DNA of 43,490 nt, taken from Ilumatobacteraceae bacterium. Its GTDB lineage: Bacteria > Actinomycetota > Acidimicrobiia > Acidimicrobiales > Ilumatobacteraceae. Below the pieces are notes generated by a model. The model was not told the origin of the DNA and made no database searches. It saw only the letters and a list, made by a program, of their open reading frames with translations. The position numbers and the translations under genes were made by a program. This document shows, piece after piece, positions 7,375-19,383 of this stretch (the first letter of the stretch is position 1; the number at the start of each line of letters is the position of its first letter). The DNA lies in contig JAFMNE010000016.1 of NCBI GenBank assembly GCA_017859395.1, positions 1-43,490 of the forward strand, given 5' to 3'.

Positions 7375-8308
7375 CTGAAATCAGATCGATGAATGCGTCT
7401 TCGAGCGATGGAGCGCTGATCTCCCAATCGTCCACCGTCACGCCATGTCGTCCCGCTGCTTGCACCAGCGCCGCCACCAGATCAGCGATGCTCATCGACG
7501 AGAACACGTGATGCGAACCAACGACCTCCACCCCGTCGTGCAGACCCGACACGGCCTCCACAACCACATGGGTGTCCGGCCCGTCGAGACGCACGACCAC
7601 GCGGCCGTGTGAGCCCCGACTGCGGATGTCATCGGGCGTGCCCTCCAACACGATGCGACCCCGTGACATCACTCCGATCCGGTCGGCCAAATGTTCGGCT
7701 TCATCGAGATAGTGGGTGGTCAGCAGCACCGTTGTTCCATCCGAACACAGCGTACGAACCAGATCCCACGCACGTCGGCGTGCCGACGGATCGAAACCCG
7801 TGGTCGGTTCGTCGAGGAAGAGCACCTCGGGACGGCCGACGATGCCAAGAGCCATATCGAGCCGGCGCCGCTGCCCACCCGACAAGGTGTCGATGCGCGC
7901 GTTGGCCGAGCCCGCCAGATCGACAAGGTCGAGTACGTCATCGACGGAACGAGGCGACCGGTACACCGACCCGTAAAGGCTCACCGCCTCTGCCACTCGC
8001 AGTTCGGATTCCACTCCGGAGGACTGCAACACGATGCCGATGCGATCTCTGAGCACACGCCCCGCAGCACCACCCACCGCCGGGTCGTGACCCAGCACAC
8101 TCACCTCACCAGCAACCCGACGACGATGACCTTCGAGAACCTCGACCGTGGAGGTCTTGCCAGCGCCGTTCTCACCGAGAAGGGCGTAGACCTCGCCGCG
8201 GCCGATGGCCAGATCGACACCGTCGACGGCACGCAGCACACCCGTAGGTGTTCGGTATTCGACGACGAGACCTCGCGCACAAATCGCCGCCATGCCGGTC
8301 GCACTCAC
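7346..8308 (-). CDS. ABC exporter ATP-binding protein, DrrA-like
   Basis: A 320-residue ATPase of the daunorubicin-resistance (DrrA/CcmA-like) group. Walker A GENGAGKT is at residues 45-52, the signature is LSGGQRRRLDMALGI and Walker B is EVLFLDEPTTGFDP, followed by the H-loop TTHYLDEAEHLADR. The C-terminal domain after residue ~230 ends in SLEDAFIDLI, typical of DrrA proteins. The GTG at 8308 overlaps the stop of the globin gene as GTGA and was chosen for that reason; an ATG at 8293 is an alternative. It forms an operon with the permease downstream and the globin upstream. The exported substrate is unknown. Confidence 0.9.
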   Translation of the reverse strand: MSATGMAAICARGLVVEYRTPTGVLRAVDGVDLAIGRGEVYALLGENGAGKTSTVEVLEGHRRRVAGEVSVLGHDPAVGGAAGRVLRDRIGIVLQSSGVESELRVAEAVSLYGSVYRSPRSVDDVLDLVDLAGSANARIDTLSGGQRRRLDMALGIVGRPEVLFLDEPTTGFDPSARRRAWDLVRTLCSDGTTVLLTTHYLDEAEHLADRIGVMSRGRIVLEGTPDDIRSRGSHGRVVVRLDGPDTHVVVEAVSGLHDGVEVVGSHHVFSSMSIADLVAALVQAAGRHGVTVDDWEISAPSLEDAFIDLISDDHSGSGHG

Positions 8309-8715
8309 GGCCGCAGGCCCATTGGGGCGTCATTGCGTAAGTGGTCTGCGGCGGGCACGAAATAGCCCAACAACTCCGCAGCAATCTCGGGCCCATCATC
8401 ACGGCCGTCGCAGACCACCCGCACGGCCTCGGCCATGTGCACGAGCCAACGATCTCGTTCAGCTTCACCGACAGTGAAGGGCATATGACGCATCCGCAGG
8501 CGCGGATGGCCACGCTGTTCCATGTAGGTCTGCGGACCGCCCCAGTACTGAATGAGGAACAACCGCAACCGCTCACGGGCCGGACCCAAGTCGGGATAAT
8601 CCGGATACATGGGTGCCAACACCTGATCGGTGGCAACCCCGTCGTAGAAGGCGTCGACCAGGGCGGTAAAGAACTCCTGCCCCACCCGCTCGTAGAGCAT
8701 CGGCTGGTCGTCCAC
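8305..8715 (-). CDS. glbO: Group II truncated haemoglobin
   Basis: A 136-residue group II (GlbO-type) truncated haemoglobin that binds haem and O2/NO. Visible key residues are Tyr24 (B10) in DAFYDGV, the YWGGP turn at 57-61, the proximal His77 in HPRLRMRHMPF and Trp90 (G8) in RDRWL. The GTG at 8715 follows TAGGCT by six bases, so the mRNA is likely leaderless. The stop overlaps the ABC ATPase start as GTGA, making globin the first gene of a three-gene operon with an exporter. In mycobacteria glbO has been linked to O2 metabolism and NO handling; that role here is by analogy. Confidence 0.94.
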   Translation of the reverse strand: MDDQPMLYERVGQEFFTALVDAFYDGVATDQVLAPMYPDYPDLGPARERLRLFLIQYWGGPQTYMEQRGHPRLRMRHMPFTVGEAERDRWLVHMAEAVRVVCDGRDDGPEIAAELLGYFVPAADHLRNDAPMGLRP

Positions 8716-8721
8716 GTCTCC

Positions 8722-8727
8722 AGCCTA
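8722..8727 (-). promoter_or_regulatory. -10 element for the globin-ABC exporter operon
   Basis: TAGGCT on the minus strand is followed by GGAGAC and then the GTG at 8715. The GGAG is too close to the start codon for normal Shine-Dalgarno use, so a leaderless reading is preferred. Confidence 0.5.
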
Positions 8728-8746
8728 CGGTTTGGGCCAGCGCGCC

Positions 8747-9622
8747 TCAGGTGTCGTATGTGGGATCGTCGAGATCGGCGAAAATGTCACCCAGGCCACC
8801 GCTCACACGATCGGGGAACTGCGGGGGCCGCTTGGCGAAGAACGAATCGATGCCTTCGCGGACATCATCGGAACGTCCACGTTCGGCGATACCCCGGCTG
8901 TCCATGCGGTGCGCCACCATTGGATGGTCGGCTCCGAGCATTCTCCACATCATCTTGCGGGCGACCGCCACCGACACCGCCGAGGAGTTCTCCGTCATTC
9001 GACGCGCGAGCGTCATCGCTGCGGGGAGTAGATCATCGGGAGCGTGCACCGAGCGCACCAATCCACCATCGAGCGCCTCGTCGGCGTCGAAGACCTCGCC
9101 TGATGCCACCCACTCCATTGCCCGCGATATGCCAACAAGACGCGGGAGGAACCAACTCGATGCCGCCTCGGGCACGATGCCCCGCCGGGAGAACACAAAA
9201 CCGAACCGCGCCGACGTCGAGGCCAGGCGCACATCCATGGGGAGGGTCATGGTGACACCCACACCGACCGCGGCACCGTTGATCGCCCCGATGACCGGCT
9301 TCAGCGAGTCAAAGATTCTCAACGACACCGTGCCGCCACCATCACGTGGCACACCATTTGCGCCCATGATCTCCGAACCCCCCTTGGCGAACGTCTCGGT
9401 ACCCGATGACAGATCGGCACCGGCACAAAAGGCGCGGCCCGCGCCGGTGAAAATCACCGCGCGCACGTCATCGTTGGCATCGGTGTGATCAAGAGCGTCG
9501 ATGATCTCTGCGCGCATCAACCCGGTGAAGGCGTTCATCTTGTCGGGTCGCGACAACGTGATCACGGCGATGCCGTCATCGATGTCGAGGCTGATGTGTT
9601 CGAAGCTCCCAGGGCCACTCAT
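8747..9622 (-). CDS. Enoyl-CoA hydratase/isomerase family protein
   Basis: A 291-residue crotonase-superfamily protein. The oxyanion-hole segment GRAFCAGADLSSG and the IGAINGAAVGVGVTM stretch are clear. Of the two classical acids of crotonase, the second is present as Glu in RRGIVPEAASSWFLPR, but the position usually held by the first Glu (after ARFG) is Phe in ARFGFVFSRRG. Loss of one acid is common in isomerase-like and other specialised crotonases, so hydratase activity should not be assumed. The ATG at 9622 was chosen because homology begins just after it. It lies between ftsX and the globin operon, where many Actinobacteria have smpB. Substrate unknown; lipid or amino-acid acyl-CoA catabolism is likely. 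Confidence 0.88.
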   Translation of the reverse strand: MSGPGSFEHISLDIDDGIAVITLSRPDKMNAFTGLMRAEIIDALDHTDANDDVRAVIFTGAGRAFCAGADLSSGTETFAKGGSEIMGANGVPRDGGGTVSLRIFDSLKPVIGAINGAAVGVGVTMTLPMDVRLASTSARFGFVFSRRGIVPEAASSWFLPRLVGISRAMEWVASGEVFDADEALDGGLVRSVHAPDDLLPAAMTLARRMTENSSAVSVAVARKMMWRMLGADHPMVAHRMDSRGIAERGRSDDVREGIDSFFAKRPPQFPDRVSGGLGDIFADLDDPTYDT

Positions 9623-9681
9623 GCGACCATGTTGGCCGCCAAGACCGGCGCAATCGCGATCGGAGTGTGGAGCACCCAACC

Positions 9682-10587
9682 TCAGACGTCGAGGAACCGC
9701 GACGCGGCTGTGCCCGAGCCAACCGTGCCGACAAGAGCACCAAAGGCAACGAGGATCGCGGCCACCCGCCACTCGTAGCCATCAACCACGACAAGTGCGG
9801 TCATTCCTGAATTCACAGGGAATTCAGCGACACCAGCGGTCCACCGGTCGTTGATGAACCACATCGCCCCCGACGCGATCGCACCGCCCGCCACCCCATG
9901 GATGAGCCCTTCAAGCATGAACGGCAGCCGGATGAACCAGTCCGTGGCTCCCACGAGTTTCATCACTTCGATCTCGCGGCGACGCGCGAACATGGCCGTG
10001 CGGATCGTGTTCCAGATAAGTAGCGACGCAGCTGCCATCAGCGCCACCCACAACCCGGTGGTGTAGGTCGACACAAACCCCTGCAGACGTGAGATCAGAT
10101 CGAGCTGCTCTTCTGCGAGCTGCACCGAATTCACGTTCGGCAGTTCCAGATACCGGTCGCGGAGGCCCGACAAGATGTCGACCTCGGTGGCATCGAGAGG
10201 CACCACCTTGAACTGCGTAGGGATATTTGTGGCGTCCAGCAGGGCGCGGGTCTGCGGGTCGCCGGCGAAGAGTCGATCGGCATCACCAAGCGAACACGTC
10301 ACGTCGCAGTACTGCCACGAATCGATGGTGATACCTTCTTGCTGGGTGAGGGCAGTCTCGATAACCCCCCGCTGGGCGTCATCCACGCCCGCATTCACGT
10401 ACACGATCATTTCGACACCGCCCTCCCACTGGGCGAGCAGGTTGTCGAAGCCATGCTGGATCACCAGCGTCAGACCAAAGATCAGCAGCGACACCGCGGC
10501 GGTGATGATAGCCGCCACCGTCAAGGTGATGTTGCGTTGCAACGACGCACCCGTTTCACGCAGCAGGTACCCGATACGTGAGATCAC
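9682..10587 (-). CDS. ftsX: Cell division protein FtsX
   Basis: A 301-residue polytopic membrane protein that with FtsE links the divisome to activation of peptidoglycan hydrolases. The N-terminal [20 protein letters not shown] leads into the first membrane helix, then an extracellular domain of about 130 residues (with a Cys pair, YCDVTC), then three C-terminal helices; the [22 protein letters not shown] loop is the family hallmark. The GTG at 10587 overlaps the ftsE stop as GTGA, indicating coupling. In most Actinobacteria smpB follows ftsX; here a crotonase gene does. Confidence 0.96.
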   Translation of the reverse strand: MISRIGYLLRETGASLQRNITLTVAAIITAAVSLLIFGLTLVIQHGFDNLLAQWEGGVEMIVYVNAGVDDAQRGVIETALTQQEGITIDSWQYCDVTCSLGDADRLFAGDPQTRALLDATNIPTQFKVVPLDATEVDILSGLRDRYLELPNVNSVQLAEEQLDLISRLQGFVSTYTTGLWVALMAAASLLIWNTIRTAMFARRREIEVMKLVGATDWFIRLPFMLEGLIHGVAGGAIASGAMWFINDRWTAGVAEFPVNSGMTALVVVDGYEWRVAAILVAFGALVGTVGSGTAASRFLDV

Positions 10588-11261
10588 GAGTACACACCTC
10601 GGCTCTGGTCACGCACGAGCACACCCCGATCCAGCTGGATGACCCGACGTCGCATCGAGTCGACGATGCGCTGATCGTGGGTGGCCATCACAACGGTCGT
10701 TCCCGTGGTGTTGATGCGATCCAACAGGCGCATGATGCCCTCGCCGGTCACCGGGTCGAGGTTTCCTGTTGGCTCATCGGCCACCAGGATCTGGGGGCGG
10801 TTCACGAAAGCGCGCGCAATCGACACGCGCTGCTGCTCGCCACCAGACAACTGGTGCGGAAACCGGTCCTCTTTGCCGGCCAGCCCGACCAGCTCCAACA
10901 CTGTGGGCACCTGCGTGTCGATCACATGACGCGGACGGCCGATGACTTCGAGGGCGAACGCCACGTTCTCGAACACCGTCTTGTTCGTCAACAATTTGTA
11001 GTCCTGAAACACGTTGCCGATATTGCGACGCAGCATCGGCACCCGGTTCGACGGCATATCGACGATGTTGCGGCCCGCCACCCACACCTCGCCGAGCTCG
11101 GGGCGTTCTTGGCGGTTGATCAACCGCAACAAGGTGCTCTTGCCCGAGCCCGACGGGCCGACCAGGAACACGAATTCGCCTTTGGCCACCTCGAACGAGG
11201 CATCGCGAAGCGCGACCACCTCATCGGAGTAGCTCTTCGTGACGTTGACGAGCCGGATCAT
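10584..11261 (-). CDS. ftsE: Cell division ATP-binding protein FtsE
   Basis: A 225-residue ABC ATPase that partners FtsX at the division septum. It starts [11 protein letters not shown], with Walker A GPSGSGKS at 35-42, the signature [15 protein letters not shown], Walker [14 protein letters not shown] and the H-loop [10 protein letters not shown]. The frame is open upstream to 11390, but the ATG at 11261 gives the universal FtsE N-terminus. It lies 43 bases after prfB on the same strand. A TACCCT hexamer nine bases before the ATG may be a promoter. Confidence 0.97.
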   Translation of the reverse strand: MIRLVNVTKSYSDEVVALRDASFEVAKGEFVFLVGPSGSGKSTLLRLINRQERPELGEVWVAGRNIVDMPSNRVPMLRRNIGNVFQDYKLLTNKTVFENVAFALEVIGRPRHVIDTQVPTVLELVGLAGKEDRFPHQLSGGEQQRVSIARAFVNRPQILVADEPTGNLDPVTGEGIMRLLDRINTTGTTVVMATHDQRIVDSMRRRVIQLDRGVLVRDQSRGVYS

Positions 11262-11270
11262 GCTGCGGCG

Positions 11271-11276
11271 AGGGTA
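11271..11276 (-). promoter_or_regulatory. Possible -10 element before ftsE
   Basis: TACCCT on the minus strand lies nine bases before the ftsE ATG at 11261. The spacing is longer than the 6-7 bases seen at other starts, so this is weaker; ftsE may simply be read through from prfB. Confidence 0.3.
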
Positions 11277-11304
11277 GTTGGAGATTCGGCCGGTGACAGG
11301 TCGC

Positions 11305-12411
11305 TCAGACCTCGACGGCCCCGGACCGGCGGAATCGGAGGTACCCCTCCATGAACAGATCCAGCTCCCCGTCGAGCACGCCCTCCACATTCGATGACTC
11401 GACTTCAGTGCGAAGATCTTTCACCATCTGATACGGCTGCAACACATAGGAGCGAATTTGGCTGCCCCAGCCGACCTGGGCCTGTTTGCCACCGATCGCG
11501 TCGAGTTCGGCCTGATGCTCCTCCTCGATACGCGCCGCCAACATCGTCTTCAGGCGGTTCATCGCCTTCTCACGGTTCTGCAACTGGGACCGTTCCTCCT
11601 GCGAGGACGCCACCAGCCCGGTGGGCTCATGAATGAGGCGCACCGCCGATGACGTCTTATTCACGTGCTGCCCGCCCGCACCCGAGGCACGGAAAACCTC
11701 CATGCGTACATCGGCCTCGTCGAGGTCGACCTGCGGGGCATCCATCACCGGCCACACCTGCACCGCCGCGAAACTGGTCTGACGCCGGCCCTGGTTGTCG
11801 AAGGGGCTGATGCGCACGAGTCGGTGCGTGCCACGCTCCCCCACCATCAAGCCGTAGGCATACCGACCGGTGATCGTCATCTCGGCCGAGTTGATACCCG
11901 CCTCGACGCCCTCGCTCACATAGTTCACTTCAACATCGAAGCTGCGGCGCTCGCCCCACTTGGAGTACATCCGCAACAACATCTCGGCGAAATCCTGTGC
12001 GTCGACACCACCATCTTTGGCGTTGATGTGCACGATGCACGGCGACTCGTCATGTTCGCCGGTGAACAGACTGCGCAACTCGAGTTGGTCGAGCAGCGTG
12101 GCCACCTCGGCGATCTGAGCTGCGATATCGGGCTCTTGGGACGCGTCGTCGACCTCACGCGCAAGCTCGTGTAACACCTCGGCATCAGACAATGACCCGG
12201 TCAGCGAGTCGTAGGTATCGAGGTCGTCTTTGGCCGCCGCATACTCCGAATTCACACGGCGCGCGCGTTCGGGGTCGTCCCATAGGTCGGGTCGACCGAG
12301 TTCGGCCTCGAGTTCCACCAAACGGTCACGAGTGTCATCGATCGACAGGTACTGGGCAGCCTCGTCGACCCGCCGCGCGATATCGCGCAGATCATCGGTG
12401 AAGTCGCGCAC
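11305..12411 (-). CDS. prfB: Peptide chain release factor 2
   Basis: A 368-residue class I release factor that recognises UGA/UAA and triggers peptidyl-tRNA hydrolysis. The GGQ catalytic motif is at residues 246-248 in [22 protein letters not shown]. The RF2-type tripeptide SPF in [13 protein letters not shown] distinguishes it from RF1. The reading frame is continuous, so the autoregulatory +1 frameshift of many bacterial RF2 genes is absent. The GTG at 12411 begins three bases after the secA stop, so the two are probably translated in sequence. The gene order secA-prfB-ftsE-ftsX points to one transcript. Confidence 0.97.
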   Translation of the reverse strand: MRDFTDDLRDIARRVDEAAQYLSIDDTRDRLVELEAELGRPDLWDDPERARRVNSEYAAAKDDLDTYDSLTGSLSDAEVLHELAREVDDASQEPDIAAQIAEVATLLDQLELRSLFTGEHDESPCIVHINAKDGGVDAQDFAEMLLRMYSKWGERRSFDVEVNYVSEGVEAGINSAEMTITGRYAYGLMVGERGTHRLVRISPFDNQGRRQTSFAAVQVWPVMDAPQVDLDEADVRMEVFRASGAGGQHVNKTSSAVRLIHEPTGLVASSQEERSQLQNREKAMNRLKTMLAARIEEEHQAELDAIGGKQAQVGWGSQIRSYVLQPYQMVKDLRTEVESSNVEGVLDGELDLFMEGYLRFRRSGAVEV

Positions 12412-12414
12412 GAC

Positions 12415-15204
<2,790 letters not shown>

Positions 15205-15213
15205 GCGCCCTCG

Positions 15214-15219
15214 AGCCTA
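15214..15219 (-). promoter_or_regulatory. Possible -10 element before secA
   Basis: TAGGCT on the minus strand is nine bases before the secA ATG. If used, the 5' leader would be only two or three bases. It would drive secA-prfB-ftsE-ftsX. Confidence 0.4.
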
Positions 15220-15249
15220 TCGGCCGTCCTGCGCGCGCTCCCGGTGGCC

Positions 15250-16008
15250 TCAGGCCACGAGGGCAAGTCGATGGGGCCGCGAATGTCGTGGCGGCGGAGT
15301 GCCCGCTAGCGCCGCGGGCACCACGGTCTGCACCCCCGCCGTGCGCAGGGCGCCACTCGCTGCGGCCAATGTGGCCCCAGTGGTGACCACATCGTCGACC
15401 AGCAGCACGCTGCCTACGCCGGTGCGGCGAGCAGCGAATGCCGGAGCGGCGAGGCGTTGCGCCCGCCCACGACCCACCTGTGGGCCGGCGTCGTCGACGC
15501 GGCGCAAGAGGCGCATACAGGGCACACCGAGCGCCCGCGCGGTGGCCCGCGCGATCAGCTCGGCATGATCGAACCCCCGCCGCTGCCGGCGGTGAACCGT
15601 GGTGGGAGCCCATGTGACAACGTCGGGCACCTGGCCGGTGGCCAGCACCCGTCGGGCGAGCAGACCGCCGAGGTGACGCACTGCCGCGCGCCGATTGCGA
15701 TACTTCACCGCCCGCACAACCGCTGCCGCGCGACCGCGGTACTCGGTGGCGATCAACACGCGCACCCCCGCACCAACATGCATGGTGCCACGACCAGCGA
15801 TCAACGCTGCCCGGCAGGTGGGACACACCGCCGAGCCTGGCTGATCGCAGCCCGCACACCGCACGCCGAAGACCACATCGACCGCGACCGCCCCCACGCG
15901 ACCGCACCACGCGGACCAACGATGCCGTCCAGGCCGTCTGCCATGGTGATCGTGGGTTGACGAACTGGAATCGACATAGGAGATGATGCGCGCGGCGGCT
16001 TCGGTCAT
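15250..16008 (-). CDS. ComF-family phosphoribosyltransferase-like protein
   Basis: Up to 252 residues, resembling ComF proteins. An N-terminal zinc-ribbon-like set, Cys51/Cys54 and Cys62/Cys65 in CAGCDQPGSAVCPTC, is followed by a type I phosphoribosyltransferase domain with the PRPP-binding loop VLLVDDVVTTGATL at about 201-214. The RRQRRGFDHAELIA segment is also typical. ComF proteins take part in DNA uptake in some bacteria, but in Actinobacteria the gene usually stands alone and its role is unclear. The ATG at 16008 gives about 40 extra N-terminal residues of low complexity, so the true start may lie further in. Confidence 0.85.
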   Translation of the reverse strand: MTEAAARIISYVDSSSSTHDHHGRRPGRHRWSAWCGRVGAVAVDVVFGVRCAGCDQPGSAVCPTCRAALIAGRGTMHVGAGVRVLIATEYRGRAAAVVRAVKYRNRRAAVRHLGGLLARRVLATGQVPDVVTWAPTTVHRRQRRGFDHAELIARATARALGVPCMRLLRRVDDAGPQVGRGRAQRLAAPAFAARRTGVGSVLLVDDVVTTGATLAAASGALRTAGVQTVVPAALAGTPPPRHSRPHRLALVA

Positions 16009-16066
16009 ACCCCAATCGTGACGCAGGGGTGTGACAGCGCTGGCGCCGCCACCTCAGGAGTGCTGC

Positions 16067-17527
<1,461 letters not shown>

Positions 17528-17627
17528 CAGGACTCCTCGTCGTCGGCGGTGCCACCACAGCGACACCGGGAATGTGACGACGAGCCGGGGCCTACTGGCA
17601 CCACACGGAACAGCCCGTACGCGGTTC

Positions 17628-17633
17628 AGGCTA
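17628..17633 (-). promoter_or_regulatory. Possible -10 element for ahcY
   Basis: TAGCCT on the minus strand lies about 100 bases upstream of the ahcY ATG, in the gap after the Trm112-like gene. Together with the clear AGGAG ribosome site it suggests a conventional leadered mRNA here, unlike many neighbours. Confidence 0.3.
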
Positions 17634-17673
17634 ACCAGAGCAGCGGCTGAATCGGCCGATACCGCGTAGCGCG

Positions 17674-17883
17674 TCAGTCCGCACCGATGCCGCTGAGTCG
17701 CGCGGCCTCGGCATCGTCCACGGTGCTCGACTCTTCCACGAGGAGTACCGGAATGTCATCGACAACGGGGTAGGTGCGGCGAAGGCGGGGGTTGAACAGC
17801 AGTTGCTCCGACTCGATGTAGCTGAGCGGACCCTTGTCCTCGGGGCACACCAGGATCTCAAGAAGTTGCTCGGGAATTGCCAT
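17674..17883 (-). CDS. Trm112-like (UPF0434) small protein
   Basis: A 69-residue protein of the Trm112 family, whose members activate partner methyltransferases in other organisms. It reads [20 protein letters not shown], then [20 protein letters not shown], which is the family core. The CPxC zinc site is reduced to CPED, leaving a single Cys, so it probably does not bind zinc; this variant is familiar in Actinobacteria. The ATG at 17883 has a strong GGAGG five bases upstream, which decides the start over an open upstream frame. It lies between pmm and ahcY on the same strand. Confidence 0.88.
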   Translation of the reverse strand: MAIPEQLLEILVCPEDKGPLSYIESEQLLFNPRLRRTYPVVDDIPVLLVEESSTVDDAEAARLSGIGAD

Positions 17884-17919
17884 GCGTGCCTCCGCGGGTG
17901 ATGTGATGACGACGTGGTG

Positions 17920-17933
17920 CCGGCCGTGGCCGG
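17920..17933 (-). terminator. GC-rich inverted repeat after the phosphomannomutase gene
   Basis: CCGGCCGTGGCCGG forms a short GC stem about 60 bases past the pmm stop and upstream of the Trm112-like gene. It could terminate or attenuate the pmm transcript. There is no U-tract, so the role is uncertain. Confidence 0.25.
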
Positions 17934-17994
17934 TATCGCTGCGCACAGTGTGCCACGTTCGGTGCCGCCAGCGTCACCTTCGACGCGTGTGCAC

Positions 17995-19362
17995 TCAGTC
18001 GCAGATGATGGCCAGAACCTGCGCCACGCGCTGCTCACATGCGGCGGCGTCGGTTGCCTCGAGGTTCAGTCGCAACAGTGGCTCGGTATTCGACGGACGG
18101 AGGTTGAACCACCAGTCGCCGGCGTTCACGGTGAGGCCGTCGAGGTCGTCGAAGTCGAAGTCGGAGAATGTGGCCCGCACCCGTTCGATGACCTCTGCAG
18201 GGTCGTCCACCTCGGTGTTGATCTCGCCCGAGGCCACATAGTGCTCGAAGCCGGCTCGCAACTGTGACAGGGGCACACCGGCGCGCGACAACTCACCCAA
18301 CATCATCATCGACGCGATCAGGCCGGAATCCGCGCGGAAGTTGTCGGCGAAGTAGTAGTGCGCCGAATGCTCGCCGCCGAAGACCGCGCCGGTCGATGCC
18401 ATCTGCGCCTTGATGAACGAATGCCCCACACGGGTGCGGATCGGCACGCCCCCATGAGCGGTGATGGTCTCGGGTACCGACCGTGAACAGATCAGATTGT
18501 GCAGAACGGTCGCCCCGGGGTGATCGCGCAGAACCGCGGCTGCCAAGATCGCCGTGGTCGTCGATCCGCTTAAGCCGGCACCGGTCTCATCGACAATGAA
18601 CACCCGATCGGCGTCGCCGTCAAATGCCAGCCCCACATCGAATCCGCCGGCAACCACGCGGGCACGCAGATCACGTTGATTCGCCGGCTGCAGCGGATCG
18701 GCCGGATGGTTCGGAAATGTTCCATCGAGCTCTCCGTACATGACCTCAAGATCGATCATCTCGAGCCGTTCGAATACGGCAGGAACCACCAGACCACCCA
18801 TCCCGTTGGCCGTGTCGGCCACCACCTTCATGGGACGCAGCGCCGACTGGTCGACGAAGCTCAGGACATGCTCGACGAAGGGGTTGAGCATGGTGGCGGT
18901 CGACAGCGAGCCACGCACCGCCACCGGTGAAGGGCCGCGACCGGCCATCACCTCTGCGGCGACATCGCGTACCCGGTCGAGGCCCGAGTCGAGACCCACG
19001 GGTCGAGCCTGCGACAAGCACATCTTCATGCCGTTGTACTGGGCCGGGTTGTGCGATGCGGTGAATACAACCGCCGGCATCGACATGCGGCCGGAGGCGA
19101 AATACACGAGATCGGTCGAGGCCAGCCCGATGTCGACGACGTCGAGCCCCATCGCCTGCACGCCATCACAGAACGCCGCCGCGAGTTCCACCCCACTCGG
19201 GCGCATGTCACGGCCGACGATGATGCCCGTCGTCACTGGTTCGGCATCTCGGACCAGGGCCGCGACGCCCACGCCCAAGGCATGAGCCACCTCGGTGTCG
19301 AGCTGGTCGCCGACCGTGCCGCGAATGTCGTAGGCCTTCACGATGGTGTCGAGCACGCTCAC
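17995..19362 (-). CDS. manB: Phosphomannomutase/phosphoglucomutase
   Basis: A 455-residue alpha-D-phosphohexomutase interconverting mannose-6-phosphate and mannose-1-phosphate (and possibly the glucose forms). The phosphoserine is Ser103 in FTASHNPAQYNGMK. The metal loop DGDADR is at 248-253, the sugar-binding loop GEHS at 330-333 and the phosphate-binding RPSNTEP near 425. This corresponds to mycobacterial PmmA. The GTG at 19362 follows TAGCCT by seven bases, a leaderless pattern. It supplies mannose-1-phosphate for the guanylyltransferase-like enzyme encoded at 35730-36716. The symbol manB is used in some species for the guanylyltransferase instead. Confidence 0.95.
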   Translation of the reverse strand: MSVLDTIVKAYDIRGTVGDQLDTEVAHALGVGVAALVRDAEPVTTGIIVGRDMRPSGVELAAAFCDGVQAMGLDVVDIGLASTDLVYFASGRMSMPAVVFTASHNPAQYNGMKMCLSQARPVGLDSGLDRVRDVAAEVMAGRGPSPVAVRGSLSTATMLNPFVEHVLSFVDQSALRPMKVVADTANGMGGLVVPAVFERLEMIDLEVMYGELDGTFPNHPADPLQPANQRDLRARVVAGGFDVGLAFDGDADRVFIVDETGAGLSGSTTTAILAAAVLRDHPGATVLHNLICSRSVPETITAHGGVPIRTRVGHSFIKAQMASTGAVFGGEHSAHYYFADNFRADSGLIASMMMLGELSRAGVPLSQLRAGFEHYVASGEINTEVDDPAEVIERVRATFSDFDFDDLDGLTVNAGDWWFNLRPSNTEPLLRLNLEATDAAACEQRVAQVLAIICD

Positions 19363-19369
19363 CGACCGA

Positions 19370-19375
19370 AGGCTA
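19370..19375 (-). promoter_or_regulatory. -10 element for phosphomannomutase
   Basis: TAGCCT on the minus strand, then TCGGTCG and the GTG at 19362. No Shine-Dalgarno sequence precedes the GTG, which supports a leaderless mRNA. Confidence 0.55.
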
Positions 19376-19383
19376 GCGATGGC

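Noticed and set aside
11305-12411. Programmed +1 frameshift in the RF2 gene
   Set aside because: The reading frame is continuous from GTG to stop with full family length and no in-frame early UGA, so this control is absent.
17528-17673. S-adenosylhomocysteine riboswitch upstream of ahcY
   Set aside because: The 146-base leader region was read for the conserved core and paired elements, but no convincing match was seen. A covariance-model search with a significant hit would reverse this.
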